NCBI GenBank assembly: GCA_049516595.1
Contig: JBEKSY010000015.1
Span: 1-64,000 of the forward strand
Direction of reading: 5' to 3'
Origin: JBEKHT01 sp049516595
GTDB taxonomy: Bacteria > Chloroflexota > Anaerolineae > Anaerolineales > RBG-16-64-43
Length of the DNA: 64,000 nt
The notes under the pieces are model-generated. The model ran no database searches. It saw only the letters and a list, made by a program, of their open reading frames with translations, and was not told where the DNA came from. A program made the position numbers and the translations under genes. Below are positions 41,655 to 50,667 of the stretch, in pieces. The first letter of the stretch is position 1. Each line of letters begins with the position of its first letter.

Positions 41655-42857
41655 TTAGCCTTCGGCCGGCCCGCCCTCCGGAATTAAAGAAGCTCCGGAG
41701 GCTGCCTCCGAGATCATGGTATGGGCCTCGAGACCCGTCGCACGATGGTAAGCCTCAGAAAGCTGGTGAGGGAATTGTTCTAGTCTTTTCCGATCGACCA
41801 GGTTGACAGTGCAGCCCCCGAATCCGGCCCCGGTCAGCCGCGCTCCATAGCAGCCTTCTATGCTGCGGGCACAGGAAACCATCGCGTCCAGTTCTGGCCC
41901 GCTCACCCCGTACAACTCTCGCAAGCTTTCATGGCTCGCATTAATGAGTCCACCCACAACGTCCAGATCCCCGTCTTGCAAAGCCTGAGCCGCTCTCCGG
42001 GTCCGCTGGCATTCGTAGATCACGTGGCGCGCTCTGGCTTGGACCTCCGGCGGCAACAAGTGCGAGTGCTTTTCAAAATCATCAACGCTGACATCTCGAA
42101 GCGCACGGATCCCCGGCAGGCTCTCCGAAAGCAGTACCACTGCCCTCTCGCACTGGTCTCGCCTTTCGTTGTACGCCGAGGCGCCCAGGTTTCTGCGTAC
42201 CCCCGTATCGGCGATCACTATCCCCAACGAGGGGGGAATGGCGACTGGCTCCCAGCCGAGGGTGCGGCAATCCAGCAGAACGGCGAATCCAGTCCTCCCG
42301 TGCAACGAGGCGAACTGATCCATGAGGCCGCAGTGCACCCCGACGTATTCGTTTTCGGCTTGCTGGCAAAGCTGGGCCAGCTTCATTCGCTCCAGGCTCC
42401 ACCCCCCAAGCGACTCCCAGGCAATGGCAAAGCTGACCTCCAGCGCCGCCGAGGAGCTCAAGCCCGCCCCCACAGGAACGGAGGAGGACACAACCCCTTG
42501 CAGCCCGCGCACACTCAGGCCGGCCTGCCGGAGCGCCCAGGCGACGCCCGCGGGATAGCGCGCCCAGGCAGGCAAGGTTCGGGAGGCCTCAGGCACCGGG
42601 AGCTCCCCTGCGCGCAGGGCGAGGCGCTCTCCCAGATCCAGGGCAAGGACCTGCAACCCATCGGTCGGGAGAGGCGAAAAGGCCAGAAAGGCTTCCCGGT
42701 CGATGGCGGCCGGAAGAACCCAACCGTCGTTGTAGTCGACATGCTCGCCAATCAGGTTCACGCGCCCCGGAGCGCGTGCGATCGCCAGAGGGGACCGGCC
42801 GTACTCCTTGCGGAACGCTTCAGTCACCCGGGCAACCAGGGGATCGGCTGCGTTCAC
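41655..42857 (-). CDS. galK: Galactokinase
   Basis: A GHMP kinase of 400 residues that phosphorylates galactose at C1. The galactokinase signature GRVNLIGEHVDYNDGWVLP (31-49) is complete, the ATP loop is VPVGAGLSSSAALEVSF, and the third motif is GARLTGAGFGGCTVNLV. The GTG at 42857 is chosen because GGAGGAGGA lies directly upstream and because the GTGA overlaps the stop of the upstream gene; a longer frame to 42992 is not supported. No galT or galE is nearby. Confidence 0.94.
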   Translation of the reverse strand: MNAADPLVARVTEAFRKEYGRSPLAIARAPGRVNLIGEHVDYNDGWVLPAAIDREAFLAFSPLPTDGLQVLALDLGERLALRAGELPVPEASRTLPAWARYPAGVAWALRQAGLSVRGLQGVVSSSVPVGAGLSSSAALEVSFAIAWESLGGWSLERMKLAQLCQQAENEYVGVHCGLMDQFASLHGRTGFAVLLDCRTLGWEPVAIPPSLGIVIADTGVRRNLGASAYNERRDQCERAVVLLSESLPGIRALRDVSVDDFEKHSHLLPPEVQARARHVIYECQRTRRAAQALQDGDLDVVGGLINASHESLRELYGVSGPELDAMVSCARSIEGCYGARLTGAGFGGCTVNLVDRKRLEQFPHQLSEAYHRATGLEAHTMISEAASGASLIPEGGPAEG

Positions 42858-44539
42858 TCCTCCTCCAGATCGACCAGAATCCCCTGCTCCATCAAGGCCG
42901 CCCGCAGCTGCGGGACGTGGTCCCGCCGCAACACCCAGGTTCGAGGGCCAATCGCCTCTCCCAAGGATTCCTTCACCGAAGGGAGGTTCCAAACGTCCGA
43001 ACTTGCGTCCAGCCCGCTCAGATCAAGCACGGACAGTGAGCGGATCGAGGCCTCCGGTCCGCTCTGACCCCAGCGCCTGATCGCCTCTACAAGTTGCGGG
43101 GGAACCTGGCCCTCTCCCAGCCGATGGAGCAGGGCGATCACCTGCGCCGGTTCAACTCCTTGCCCGCGGGCGCGCTGCAGGGCATTCGGCGTGATGCGGT
43201 AGACATAGTCCTGTCCCCGGCGGGTGACCCAGGAGGCGCAGCGGGACAATTGGTATCTCCTCAGGGCCGATCCAGCCCCCGGGAAAATGATCGTTCCTTC
43301 CGAGCGAATTCTCAGCCGGGGCTCTCTCCTGTTCCTCTTCGCTCTTGGACCGTCGATCACCGGTCCCGCCTCATGCTGCCAGAGCGCTTGCGCGGCCGGT
43401 GCCAGACGAAACGCCCGCGGGCTTTCCTCGGGCAGGAGGTCTACGGCTCCCAGCCAGTGGAGCGGCCCTTGCAGATAGAAGCGAATCAGGGCGCCCTCCA
43501 CCTGCGGCCAGTTATCCGCTCCGGCCAGCGGCCGGCCGGTGGTCTCATCCAGCAGGTACCAGCTCGAGAAGGCGGCCAGCGGCCGCTGGAAGTCAGGCAG
43601 CTGCCTCTGGATCCCTTCGACCAGCGAGTCGATCAGAAGCCACTCTCCCTGCGGGAGATCCTGGAGCACGGCGACGAAGTTGAGGCGTGTCTGCAGGGGG
43701 TTGTTGGGCCAGGCCTTCGCGCCCAGGACGATTCCCGCCACGTGGGCCAGGTCGTTCCAGGAGCGCGAATCTCTCCAGCCCACGACCATCCTTTCCAGCG
43801 CGAATTGCGATTCCAACTCAAGGAATTCCCGCGCGCCGGCCGAGGCGGGCTGCAAGGGATCGCCCTCGACCCATCCCTGTTCGACCAGGATGGCTAGGAC
43901 GAGATTCACCGCTTCGGGAATCTGAAGATGCCGGTCGAGGACATGCCGTTTGGGCCACCCGGAGGGCTCTTCAGGCGCTTTGGGTGGGTAGTTCCTGAGA
44001 AAGGCGAGCAGAGTACACGCGTCCAGTGCCGAGCCGAGACCGGTCCAGCGCACCGGTTCTCCGCGGCGCGGGATGTAGGTCTGGATCGGAAGGCCGGATT
44101 GGGTTTGCGCCGCCGGAAAGGGGATGATCCGCAGGAGATCGTCTGGAATGAAGACAAACTCCTCCGGGCCGTTCGAGGAATCCCAGAAGGTCCGCCCCAG
44201 CCAGCCCTGATACCAGAGTCGTTCAGCACTCGAAATGGGACTGAGCCAGGGCTGGTCGCGTTCACGGCGGGCCACCCCCATCTCCCGGATCTCTCCGAAT
44301 TCGACAGAAAAGCGCGCCAGCGGCATCCGGCCGCCCAGCGCTCGAATTCGATCGATCCCTGCCCGGTCCTCCTTGGAGAGCCCCTGATACATGGCCTCCA
44401 CCCGATCGGGCTCCAGCATGGCCTGCACCAGGTCCGCCAGGTCATCGCGGGAGGCGACCAGCTGGGGGAGCCCCCAGGCACGGCCGAGGATGCGCCAATA
44501 TCCGCTGTCCTGGCCCTCCAAGGTGTGGATCAGGTCCAT
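42854..44539 (-). CDS. Helicase_C_3-like protein without helicase motor
   Basis: A protein of 561 residues that resembles the helicase-associated (Helicase_C_3/XPB-Ssl2-like) proteins of Chloroflexota and Actinobacteria. The N-terminal half has winged-helix-like segments (SKEDRAGIDRIRALGGRMPL). The C-terminal region contains RIRSEGTIIFPGAGSALRRYQLSRCASWV, written here as one conserved block around residues 400-430, and YVYRITPNALQRARGQGVEP. No Walker A or B motif is present, so it cannot act as a helicase alone. It may be a DNA-binding partner. Its stop overlaps the galK start by four bases. Confidence 0.7.
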   Translation of the reverse strand: MDLIHTLEGQDSGYWRILGRAWGLPQLVASRDDLADLVQAMLEPDRVEAMYQGLSKEDRAGIDRIRALGGRMPLARFSVEFGEIREMGVARRERDQPWLSPISSAERLWYQGWLGRTFWDSSNGPEEFVFIPDDLLRIIPFPAAQTQSGLPIQTYIPRRGEPVRWTGLGSALDACTLLAFLRNYPPKAPEEPSGWPKRHVLDRHLQIPEAVNLVLAILVEQGWVEGDPLQPASAGAREFLELESQFALERMVVGWRDSRSWNDLAHVAGIVLGAKAWPNNPLQTRLNFVAVLQDLPQGEWLLIDSLVEGIQRQLPDFQRPLAAFSSWYLLDETTGRPLAGADNWPQVEGALIRFYLQGPLHWLGAVDLLPEESPRAFRLAPAAQALWQHEAGPVIDGPRAKRNRREPRLRIRSEGTIIFPGAGSALRRYQLSRCASWVTRRGQDYVYRITPNALQRARGQGVEPAQVIALLHRLGEGQVPPQLVEAIRRWGQSGPEASIRSLSVLDLSGLDASSDVWNLPSVKESLGEAIGPRTWVLRRDHVPQLRAALMEQGILVDLEEE

Positions 44540-44577
44540 GGGACGAACCGATAACAGGCTGGGCGGAAGGGCGGTTC

Positions 44578-45492
44578 CTAAAGAACCAATCGCAATCCCG
44601 CGGGCACAAGGCCGACCTCGAGACCGCGCACGTCGGCTTCGTACGTCGCGTACGTTTCCCCATCCACGTGAATCGGCAGGGCCCGATCGGCTTTGAGCCT
44701 CAGGTGCCGCAATCGGCCGATCGTCACCGCCTTGAACCGGCCGTGAGTGCCGCGCATGACCTCCGGGATCAAGCGGAACATCATCAACCGGGACACCTTT
44801 GCCACGGTCGCAAAGTCGAGCACGCCGTCGTCGAATCTCGCGGCAGGAGTCGTGATGAAGCCCCCGCCCTCGCGCGTTCCGTTGCCGACGGTGAACATGA
44901 GCAATTCCTTCTGAAAGGTCTGGTCATCCAGCTGAATCTCCATCCGCGGGGCGTCATAGTTCTGGATGATCACCCGGATCACCGCCAGCAGGTACATCAG
45001 GAACCCACGGACCCAGGCCACATTGCGACTCTGCAGGTTGACCGCCGCGTCAAAACCGATTCCAACGACGTTGACCCAGTACTCCAGTCGGCCCTGGTCA
45101 TCGCGGATGAAACCCACGTCAAAGGGCATCGCCCGATTCGACGAGAAAATGCTCTGCAGGGCTTGCAAGGGGTTCGAGAGGACGCCGATGCCCCCCGCAA
45201 AGTCGTTGCCGGAGCCAATCGGCACGATCCCCAACCTAGGACGCCTTTCTGCGTCCAGGCGCATCAGGCCGTTCACTACCTCGTGAACCGTCCCGTCCCC
45301 TCCGACGGCCACCACGGGGTCAAAGCCCTCCCGCCCGGCTTGCTCAGCAATCTGAATCGCATGCCCGCGGTAGTCGGTGGCGATCCAGTCCGCGCCACCC
45401 AGCTCGTCCGTCAGATGCCCGAGGTCACTCTCAATCCGGGCGGCGCCGCCTCGATCGGCCTGCGGGTTGAAGATCATCTTTACCTTCGGCAT
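44578..45492 (-). CDS. Diacylglycerol kinase-like lipid kinase (YegS/DgkB family)
   Basis: A cytosolic enzyme of 304 residues that phosphorylates diacylglycerol, a related lipid, or a long-chain base. The start KVKMIFNPQADRGGA is followed by the ATP-site VVAVGGDGTVHEVVNGLM and LGIVPIGSGNDFAGG. The C-terminal half has the FDDGVLDF block seen in DgkB/YegS proteins. The ATG at 45492 has AGGGAAGG upstream. It is 38 bp upstream of the Helicase_C_3 gene and may be cotranscribed with it and galK. The lipid substrate cannot be told. Confidence 0.88.
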   Translation of the reverse strand: MPKVKMIFNPQADRGGAARIESDLGHLTDELGGADWIATDYRGHAIQIAEQAGREGFDPVVAVGGDGTVHEVVNGLMRLDAERRPRLGIVPIGSGNDFAGGIGVLSNPLQALQSIFSSNRAMPFDVGFIRDDQGRLEYWVNVVGIGFDAAVNLQSRNVAWVRGFLMYLLAVIRVIIQNYDAPRMEIQLDDQTFQKELLMFTVGNGTREGGGFITTPAARFDDGVLDFATVAKVSRLMMFRLIPEVMRGTHGRFKAVTIGRLRHLRLKADRALPIHVDGETYATYEADVRGLEVGLVPAGLRLVL

Positions 45493-45997
45493 GGTTTCCC
45501 TTCCCTTGAGGAGCGAGGCTGGGAATCGGGTGTCCGCAGATTACCGCGGACACGCGATATCACCGGCCTTCGCGCGCTCCTCAACGGGCACGCGAGTGGT
45601 TGGCTGCGGAGGCTGGGGCTTGGGCCAGCACCCCCGCCTTCCGGCAGGTCGCCCCAGGTTGTCTCTTCAAGTGACGAGGCTTTGCCCCTGGTGAGGGTCG
45701 CTTGGTTGGCCGGGATTATAGCCTTGATTCCAACCCGGAGGCGGGTCGATCCGTTCGAAGACGCTGGCGAGGAAATCCAGGTCCTCGCCCGGCTGTCCGG
45801 CGGGGTTGGAAGCCGCTGGGATGAGGGAACCACTCTTCTCGCGGAATTCTCACCCGCCCAGGAAGGCGTGGGGCCGGTACCCCAAATGATTAGCGCAAGC
45901 GAGCGCTTTGCGCGCGCCAACTTCGGGTGCTCCAGGTTGGCCCTGATCGGGCGCCGGGATCACCATCGGTTTTGGGCTTCGTGGGAAAGGCCGCCAG
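45493..45997. other. Intergenic stretch
   Basis: About 505 bp between the lipid kinase and MFS genes. Frames on both strands are without recognisable sequence or ribosome sites. I see no RNA, repeat or convincing promoter. Confidence 0.45.
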
Positions 45998-47275
45998 CTA
46001 CCCGGATCCGGGCGACTCACGCGGCTCCCTGATCCCTTTGAAAAAGGCAAACGTGGCGGCCGCGGCCAGCGCGTAGACGATGGCCGTGGTGATGAACAGG
46101 GGCGTGAAACCCCAACGGTCCTGTACGAACCCGGAGACAAACGGGCCGAAGGAAAAGCCGATCTGCCAGGTCAGGAAAAGGACGCTGCTTACCAGCCCTT
46201 TGGCGCTCTCGGGCGCCTGCTCCATGGCGAATGCCGAATAGAGCGGGGTGGCCATATTCATGAGCATCCCGCGAACCACGAAGGCGCAACCTGCCAGGAG
46301 AAGGCCGGGCCAAAACCCCAACAGCAACAGGAAGACGACGGAGACCGCCTGCACGGCCACAACGGCCCGCACCTTCCCTCCCAGGTTCTCCGAAAGGCGC
46401 GGGCCGGCGATCGTTCCGGCTGCGGTCATAAGGGCCGAGAGGCTGAAGAGCACCCCGAGCCACGAATTCGAGATGGCGAACTTGGTCCGGAAAAAAACGT
46501 TCATATACGGGATCAGAATGGCCGCCCCGATACCAATCAGAAAGTTGGGGAGAGCCAGCCGGCGCACCATGGGCGTCCGCAGGGCCTGCAGAGCGTTGCC
46601 AAACACGTTCGAACCAGGGTCCTCCGTGGCGGGGGGGCGATTCTCACGGATGAACAACAAGGGCAGGATCGAGAATGATCCTGCCGCGAGGCTGGCCAGC
46701 AGGACGGCCCGATAAGCGAGGGCACCTTCCGCACTGACCCGCAGGGCAGAGGCGAACCAGCCCGGCAATTGGCCGGCCAGGAGACTTCCCCCGGCACCGG
46801 CCAACGTCGAGAGCCCGAAATTAAGGGAGAAGAGATAGGTCCTTTCCTCGTTCCCGGAAATGGCCCGCATGAGAGGCGTCGTGCTCAGGTAGTACAGCGT
46901 GTATCCAATGCCGTAGACCGATATCGCCAAGAGCAGGACCGGGGCCGAGGGGGTGACGACAACCACGGTGAAGGTGATGAAATAGACGAACATGCCGAGC
47001 AGCATGGCGCGCTTGAACCCGATGCGATCCGCCAGGACCCCTAAGGGAAGCCCCAGCAGGAGACCCAGGAGGTATTGCATGCCGTTCACGAGGCCGAGGA
47101 ATTGGCGGTTGTAGCCCTGGGCGAGGATGTAGAGGTTGAAAAAGAGCTGCGTTCCTGCGAACGCAAGCCCGTCGATGAGAGTCGACAGAAGGAACATCCT
47201 CGCGTTCCGCGAGAACTTGACCCCCCGGGGCAAGTATCCTCGAATCAGCTGCATGGTCCCTGTCGTGATCTGCAT
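45998..47275 (-). CDS. MFS transporter
   Basis: An integral membrane protein of 425 residues with 12 predicted segments. The loop 2-3 motif is GLPLGVLADRIGFKRAML, the MFS motif A with conserved Gly and Asp-Arg. No domain beyond the MFS fold is seen. The ATG at 47275 is preferred over an in-frame TTG at 47284. The substrate is unknown; the pattern resembles drug or sugar-efflux carriers. It is 70 bp from the HAD gene, which is on the same strand and lies upstream. Confidence 0.85.
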   Translation of the reverse strand: MQITTGTMQLIRGYLPRGVKFSRNARMFLLSTLIDGLAFAGTQLFFNLYILAQGYNRQFLGLVNGMQYLLGLLLGLPLGVLADRIGFKRAMLLGMFVYFITFTVVVVTPSAPVLLLAISVYGIGYTLYYLSTTPLMRAISGNEERTYLFSLNFGLSTLAGAGGSLLAGQLPGWFASALRVSAEGALAYRAVLLASLAAGSFSILPLLFIRENRPPATEDPGSNVFGNALQALRTPMVRRLALPNFLIGIGAAILIPYMNVFFRTKFAISNSWLGVLFSLSALMTAAGTIAGPRLSENLGGKVRAVVAVQAVSVVFLLLLGFWPGLLLAGCAFVVRGMLMNMATPLYSAFAMEQAPESAKGLVSSVLFLTWQIGFSFGPFVSGFVQDRWGFTPLFITTAIVYALAAAATFAFFKGIREPRESPGSG

Positions 47276-47344
47276 GAATCTCAACCTGCTCGGGGGGCCA
47301 ACGACAAGTCGCCGGGCCGCACCAGCGCGCCTGGAGATCGGCGC

Positions 47345-47947
47345 CTACCGGCCTAGCATGCGGCTCAATTGATCCAACACCTCTTCCGTGGTCGTGAACA
47401 AAACCGTCCGAATCCCCTGTGCGCAGGCGGATTGGAGGTTGGCTGGCGTGTCATCCACCAGGACGGTCTCCTCGGGTCGGGCGTCGAGTCGATCCAACGC
47501 GAACCGGAAAAACCTCGGGTCGGGCTTCATGAGACCCTCTTCCGCAGAGATGAAGATAGCCTCAAAGGCGCCCGAGGCCACCAGAGGCCCAAAAGTCTCT
47601 CGCGCATCTGACCAAGCATTACTTAGCACGGCGGTCCGCCATTGCGGACGGAGACCCTTGACGAATCCAATCAGAGCCTGGTCCCAGCGATCGCCAGCCC
47701 AGAATTCGCGCTGGACCTCCTCAAGCGACCCAGGTCCAAGAGCCAACCGCTGCCCGACAAACTCCCAGATCTCTTGCGGAGTGGCCTTGCCCACGGATGC
47801 CGCCAGCGAGACGGAGCTGTTGAAAACCAAATCCGCGAGAGCACCCGCCGGGAGGCCCAAGCGCTGTTCCAACGCCCGGCGAGGCACGGGGTCCTCGGTC
47901 CGCAGCAGAACTCCGCCAACGTCAAAAACGACCGCACGAATGGGCAT
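47345..47947 (-). CDS. HAD-superfamily phosphatase (subclass IA)
   Basis: A protein of 200 residues from the ATG at 47947. All HAD motifs are present. Motif I is VVFDVGGVL, with the second Asp replaced by Gly, as in a known branch with a DxGGVL start. Motif II is AVLSNAW, motif III Lys is in GLMKPDPRFF, and motif IV is VLVDDTPANLQSA. The cap is helical (about 20-90). The substitution at the second Asp occurs in some epoxide hydrolase-like and phosphatase members. Function is a small-molecule phosphatase by family. An extension to 48073 adds unrelated sequence. Confidence 0.83.
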   Translation of the reverse strand: MPIRAVVFDVGGVLLRTEDPVPRRALEQRLGLPAGALADLVFNSSVSLAASVGKATPQEIWEFVGQRLALGPGSLEEVQREFWAGDRWDQALIGFVKGLRPQWRTAVLSNAWSDARETFGPLVASGAFEAIFISAEEGLMKPDPRFFRFALDRLDARPEETVLVDDTPANLQSACAQGIRTVLFTTTEEVLDQLSRMLGR

Positions 47948-48238
47948 GTATCCATCCGTTCGCAATCGACCTGAGACCTGGAGGAACAAAACGGCCGTGA
48001 GCCCCCCAACCCACGACCGCCCAACCCGTCGCCATCGCCTTTCAGCCTCCGCCGGGCTTACGTGATGATTCATCCCCGCAACCCGCGAATCATCGAACTC
48101 CCCGCGCGGACGGCGTCTCCAACCCGAGATCAGGCTCGGCCAACCAGCATACCATAGGATGAAATGACGTTCCCCTCCCCCGGCCCCCTCCCCGGGGCCG
48201 GGTCCGCTCGGCGCAAGGGGAATACTGGGCCGCCCACC

Positions 48239-48766
48239 TCAGTCCGGGCCGTTGCGGACCTTCTCCATCAATAGCCCTGCGACCCCGCGCGAGTAGTACC
48301 CTTCCAGGGTCTCCCGCCTATGGTACCCGGCGCTCTCATAGAGAGCAATGGCCGGCAGATTGTCCAACCGCACCGTCAGCCGAACAAGTGGAGCATCCAG
48401 CCGCGCCTCGCATTCGGCCAGCAGGCGGCGACCCACGCCGCGCCGTCGGTAAGAGGGATGCACGGCCAAGGTGGCAATCATGCCCTTTCGCCGCCTCCAG
48501 CGTGTGTCCCCGGCAACGAACCCGATCAACTGCGGGCCGTCGAGCGCGCCTAAACGGACCACGCTGGGCCACAGGAGGACGCTGGCGACATCGACCCACG
48601 GCCAAGCATCTTCCTGAAAGCAGATCTGTTCCAGCCGAAGAACCCCTCGGATCATGCGGATCGTGGCAGGTTGGACTTGGAGATCCGGCCAGCGAGCTGA
48701 CCCGCTCACGGGCCCGCTGGGTCCTGGGCCACCCTCCTGGTGGACTTCCGTCACGTGTACATTCAC
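48239..48766 (-). CDS. GNAT-family N-acetyltransferase (RimI-like)
   Basis: A protein of 175 residues beginning with GTG at 48766. The GNAT core is clear: the acetyl-CoA loop VHPSYRRRGVGRRLLAE with the R/Q-x-x-G-x-G/A pattern, the beta-strand GMIATLAV before it, and RLTVRLDNLPAIALYESAGY after it, typical of RimI-like enzymes that acetylate N-termini or small amines. The target is unknown. It stands between the HAD and stomatin genes on the same strand. Confidence 0.85.
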   Translation of the reverse strand: MNVHVTEVHQEGGPGPSGPVSGSARWPDLQVQPATIRMIRGVLRLEQICFQEDAWPWVDVASVLLWPSVVRLGALDGPQLIGFVAGDTRWRRRKGMIATLAVHPSYRRRGVGRRLLAECEARLDAPLVRLTVRLDNLPAIALYESAGYHRRETLEGYYSRGVAGLLMEKVRNGPD

Positions 48767-48843
48767 TCCCCGTGCCCAAGCGGGGGCGTATTCTTATGGC
48801 ACACTCTCAGTCCGCCCACGTCAGCTGGCCAGCCGGTATCGGA

Positions 48844-49743
48844 CTACTTGGCGTTTCCGCGGATGAAATCCTGAACCAGGCTGGTGAATTCGAGCGGGAA
48901 GACAATCTTGGTCGCCGCGCCGCTCCCCAAGGCCTTGAGCGTCTCGAAGTATTGCAGGGTCATCGTCTTTTGATCGATGCCCTTGGCAATCGAGTAGATC
49001 TTGTCCAGGGCCGAGGAAAAACCCTCGGCTCGCAGAAGGAGTGCCTGGCGTTCACCCTCCGCGCGGAGGATGTTCGCCTGTCTGTCTCCATCGGCCTGGA
49101 GGATGGCGGACTGCTTCTGGCCTTCGGCGATGTTAATCGCGGCATCGCGGGCACCCGTCGACTCAGTGACGGTCGCCCGGCGAATGCGCTCGGCAGACAT
49201 CTGCCGGTTCATGGCATCCTGGACCTCGCGCGGCGCGACGATTTCTCGGATCTCGACGTTCGTGACCTTCACCCCCCAACGCTCCGTCACCTCGTCCAGC
49301 TTCTCCCGCAGAGCGATATTGATCTGCTCGCGCTGAGAGAGCACATCGTCCAGAGGGATACTGCCAATCACCGCGCGCAGGGTGGTGGTGGCCATGCCCT
49401 GCGCCGCTACCTCAAAGGTGCCGACCTGCAACACGCTCTGAGTCGCCTCCAGAACCTTGTAGTACCAGAGGAAATCAATCGCGATGGGAGCGTTGTCCTT
49501 TGTAATGCAGCTCTGGTGGGGGATTTCGCGGACCTGCTCCCGCAAGTCGACCCGCCGGGCCTGGTCTACGAAGGGGATCAGCAGAACCAGCCCAGGCCCT
49601 TTCTGGCCCAGACAGCGTCCCAGGCGGAACATCACCAGCCGCTCATACTCAGCAACGATGCGGACGGCATTGGTCACGATCACAATCAAGCCGACAACCA
49701 CAATGACACCAAGGCAGAGCGTCAACACGGTAAACTGCGACAT
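48844..49743 (-). CDS. Stomatin-like SPFH/Band 7 protein (slipin)
   Basis: A membrane-anchored scaffold protein of 299 residues. The N-terminal membrane segment (about 5-30) is followed by the SPFH domain with VAEYERLVMFRLGRCLGQKGPGLVLLIP and by a coiled coil rich in Ala, Glu and Arg (about 185-250). Prokaryotic slipins form oligomers in membrane microdomains and are paired with NfeD proteins; such a partner lies just upstream on the same strand. The ATG at 49743 has AAGGAGG seven bases upstream. Confidence 0.93.
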   Translation of the reverse strand: MSQFTVLTLCLGVIVVVGLIVIVTNAVRIVAEYERLVMFRLGRCLGQKGPGLVLLIPFVDQARRVDLREQVREIPHQSCITKDNAPIAIDFLWYYKVLEATQSVLQVGTFEVAAQGMATTTLRAVIGSIPLDDVLSQREQINIALREKLDEVTERWGVKVTNVEIREIVAPREVQDAMNRQMSAERIRRATVTESTGARDAAINIAEGQKQSAILQADGDRQANILRAEGERQALLLRAEGFSSALDKIYSIAKGIDQKTMTLQYFETLKALGSGAATKIVFPLEFTSLVQDFIRGNAK

Positions 49744-49931
49744 GAATTCCTCCTTTGCAAACCCGAAACAGCGGCTGCCTTCGATTCTACTGATCCAATC
49801 CGCCTACTCAAGCCTCCTGTCTGCCCCGCCTCCCTCCTTGGAACAACGCCATCAGAAACCGCCTCCGATAGCCAGATGTGCCCTCCCGCTGCGCGGGAAC
49901 CAACGCCCCCTGGGACCCCCCGGCCCCGAAA

Positions 49932-50570
49932 TCAGTGCTGCGCACCGCCCCTTTCCTCCGCCTCGACGGCTCGGACCAGCAGGGTGAACCCCTCTCGGGC
50001 CACGACCTCAACCTTTGTGCCTGCTGTCAGATGTGCCTCCGAACGGGCGCTCCACTGCTCACTGGCCACCTGCACCGAGCCATGCCCATCCACGTCCGTG
50101 ACCGTCAGGCCTTGCTGGCCAATCAGACGAGCCAAATCCAGGTCGGGCGGCTTGCGATGGACCAGCATGGTCCTCTGAACAACAAACCAGAAGAAGCCAA
50201 GCGAAACGGCCGAGCCCCCGGCGGCCAGCGGCCAGGAGACCCCTGTAATCGCATTTTGCGGGCCGCGGAACAGAAGCACCGATCCAAGCGAAAACAAGAT
50301 TACCGCTCCGAGCAGTAAGAGGCCGCGCAGGGGATGCCACAGCTCGGCTACAAAGGCCACCGCCCCCAGCCCCAGCAACATGAGCGCCCACAGGTTGAGC
50401 GGCAACGTGAGGGAGGCCACGGCGGCTACCAGCAAACAGAACACCGAGATCAACTCCAGCAGCCCCGTACCGGGAATCGTCATGGCAAACGCGCCCGTCC
50501 AGATCCCCACCATCAGAATGACGAAGACCACATCGCGGTTCTGCAGCAATTCGAAGAGCGGCAAAGGCAT
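49932..50570 (-). CDS. NfeD-family membrane protein
   Basis: A protein of 212 residues from the ATG at 50570, three bases behind GGGAGGG; a further ATG at 50597 and a longer frame to 50729 are less likely. Four or five membrane segments (about 10-150) precede a soluble OB-fold domain (about 160-205) that begins LIGQQGLTVTDVD and includes GSVQVASEQWSARSE, typical of NfeD. NfeD proteins work with SPFH slipins, one of which follows 188 bp downstream. The long form with a ClpP-like protease is not present. Confidence 0.88.
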   Translation of the reverse strand: MPLPLFELLQNRDVVFVILMVGIWTGAFAMTIPGTGLLELISVFCLLVAAVASLTLPLNLWALMLLGLGAVAFVAELWHPLRGLLLLGAVILFSLGSVLLFRGPQNAITGVSWPLAAGGSAVSLGFFWFVVQRTMLVHRKPPDLDLARLIGQQGLTVTDVDGHGSVQVASEQWSARSEAHLTAGTKVEVVAREGFTLLVRAVEAEERGGAQH

Positions 50571-50667
50571 GAGCCCTCCCAGTTCATCCGGTTCCATGCC
50601 GGCCTCAGGCACCCGCCCAGAGGCCGTTCCCCTGGAACCCCACAGCAGGCCGCGGACCAAGCTCAGC

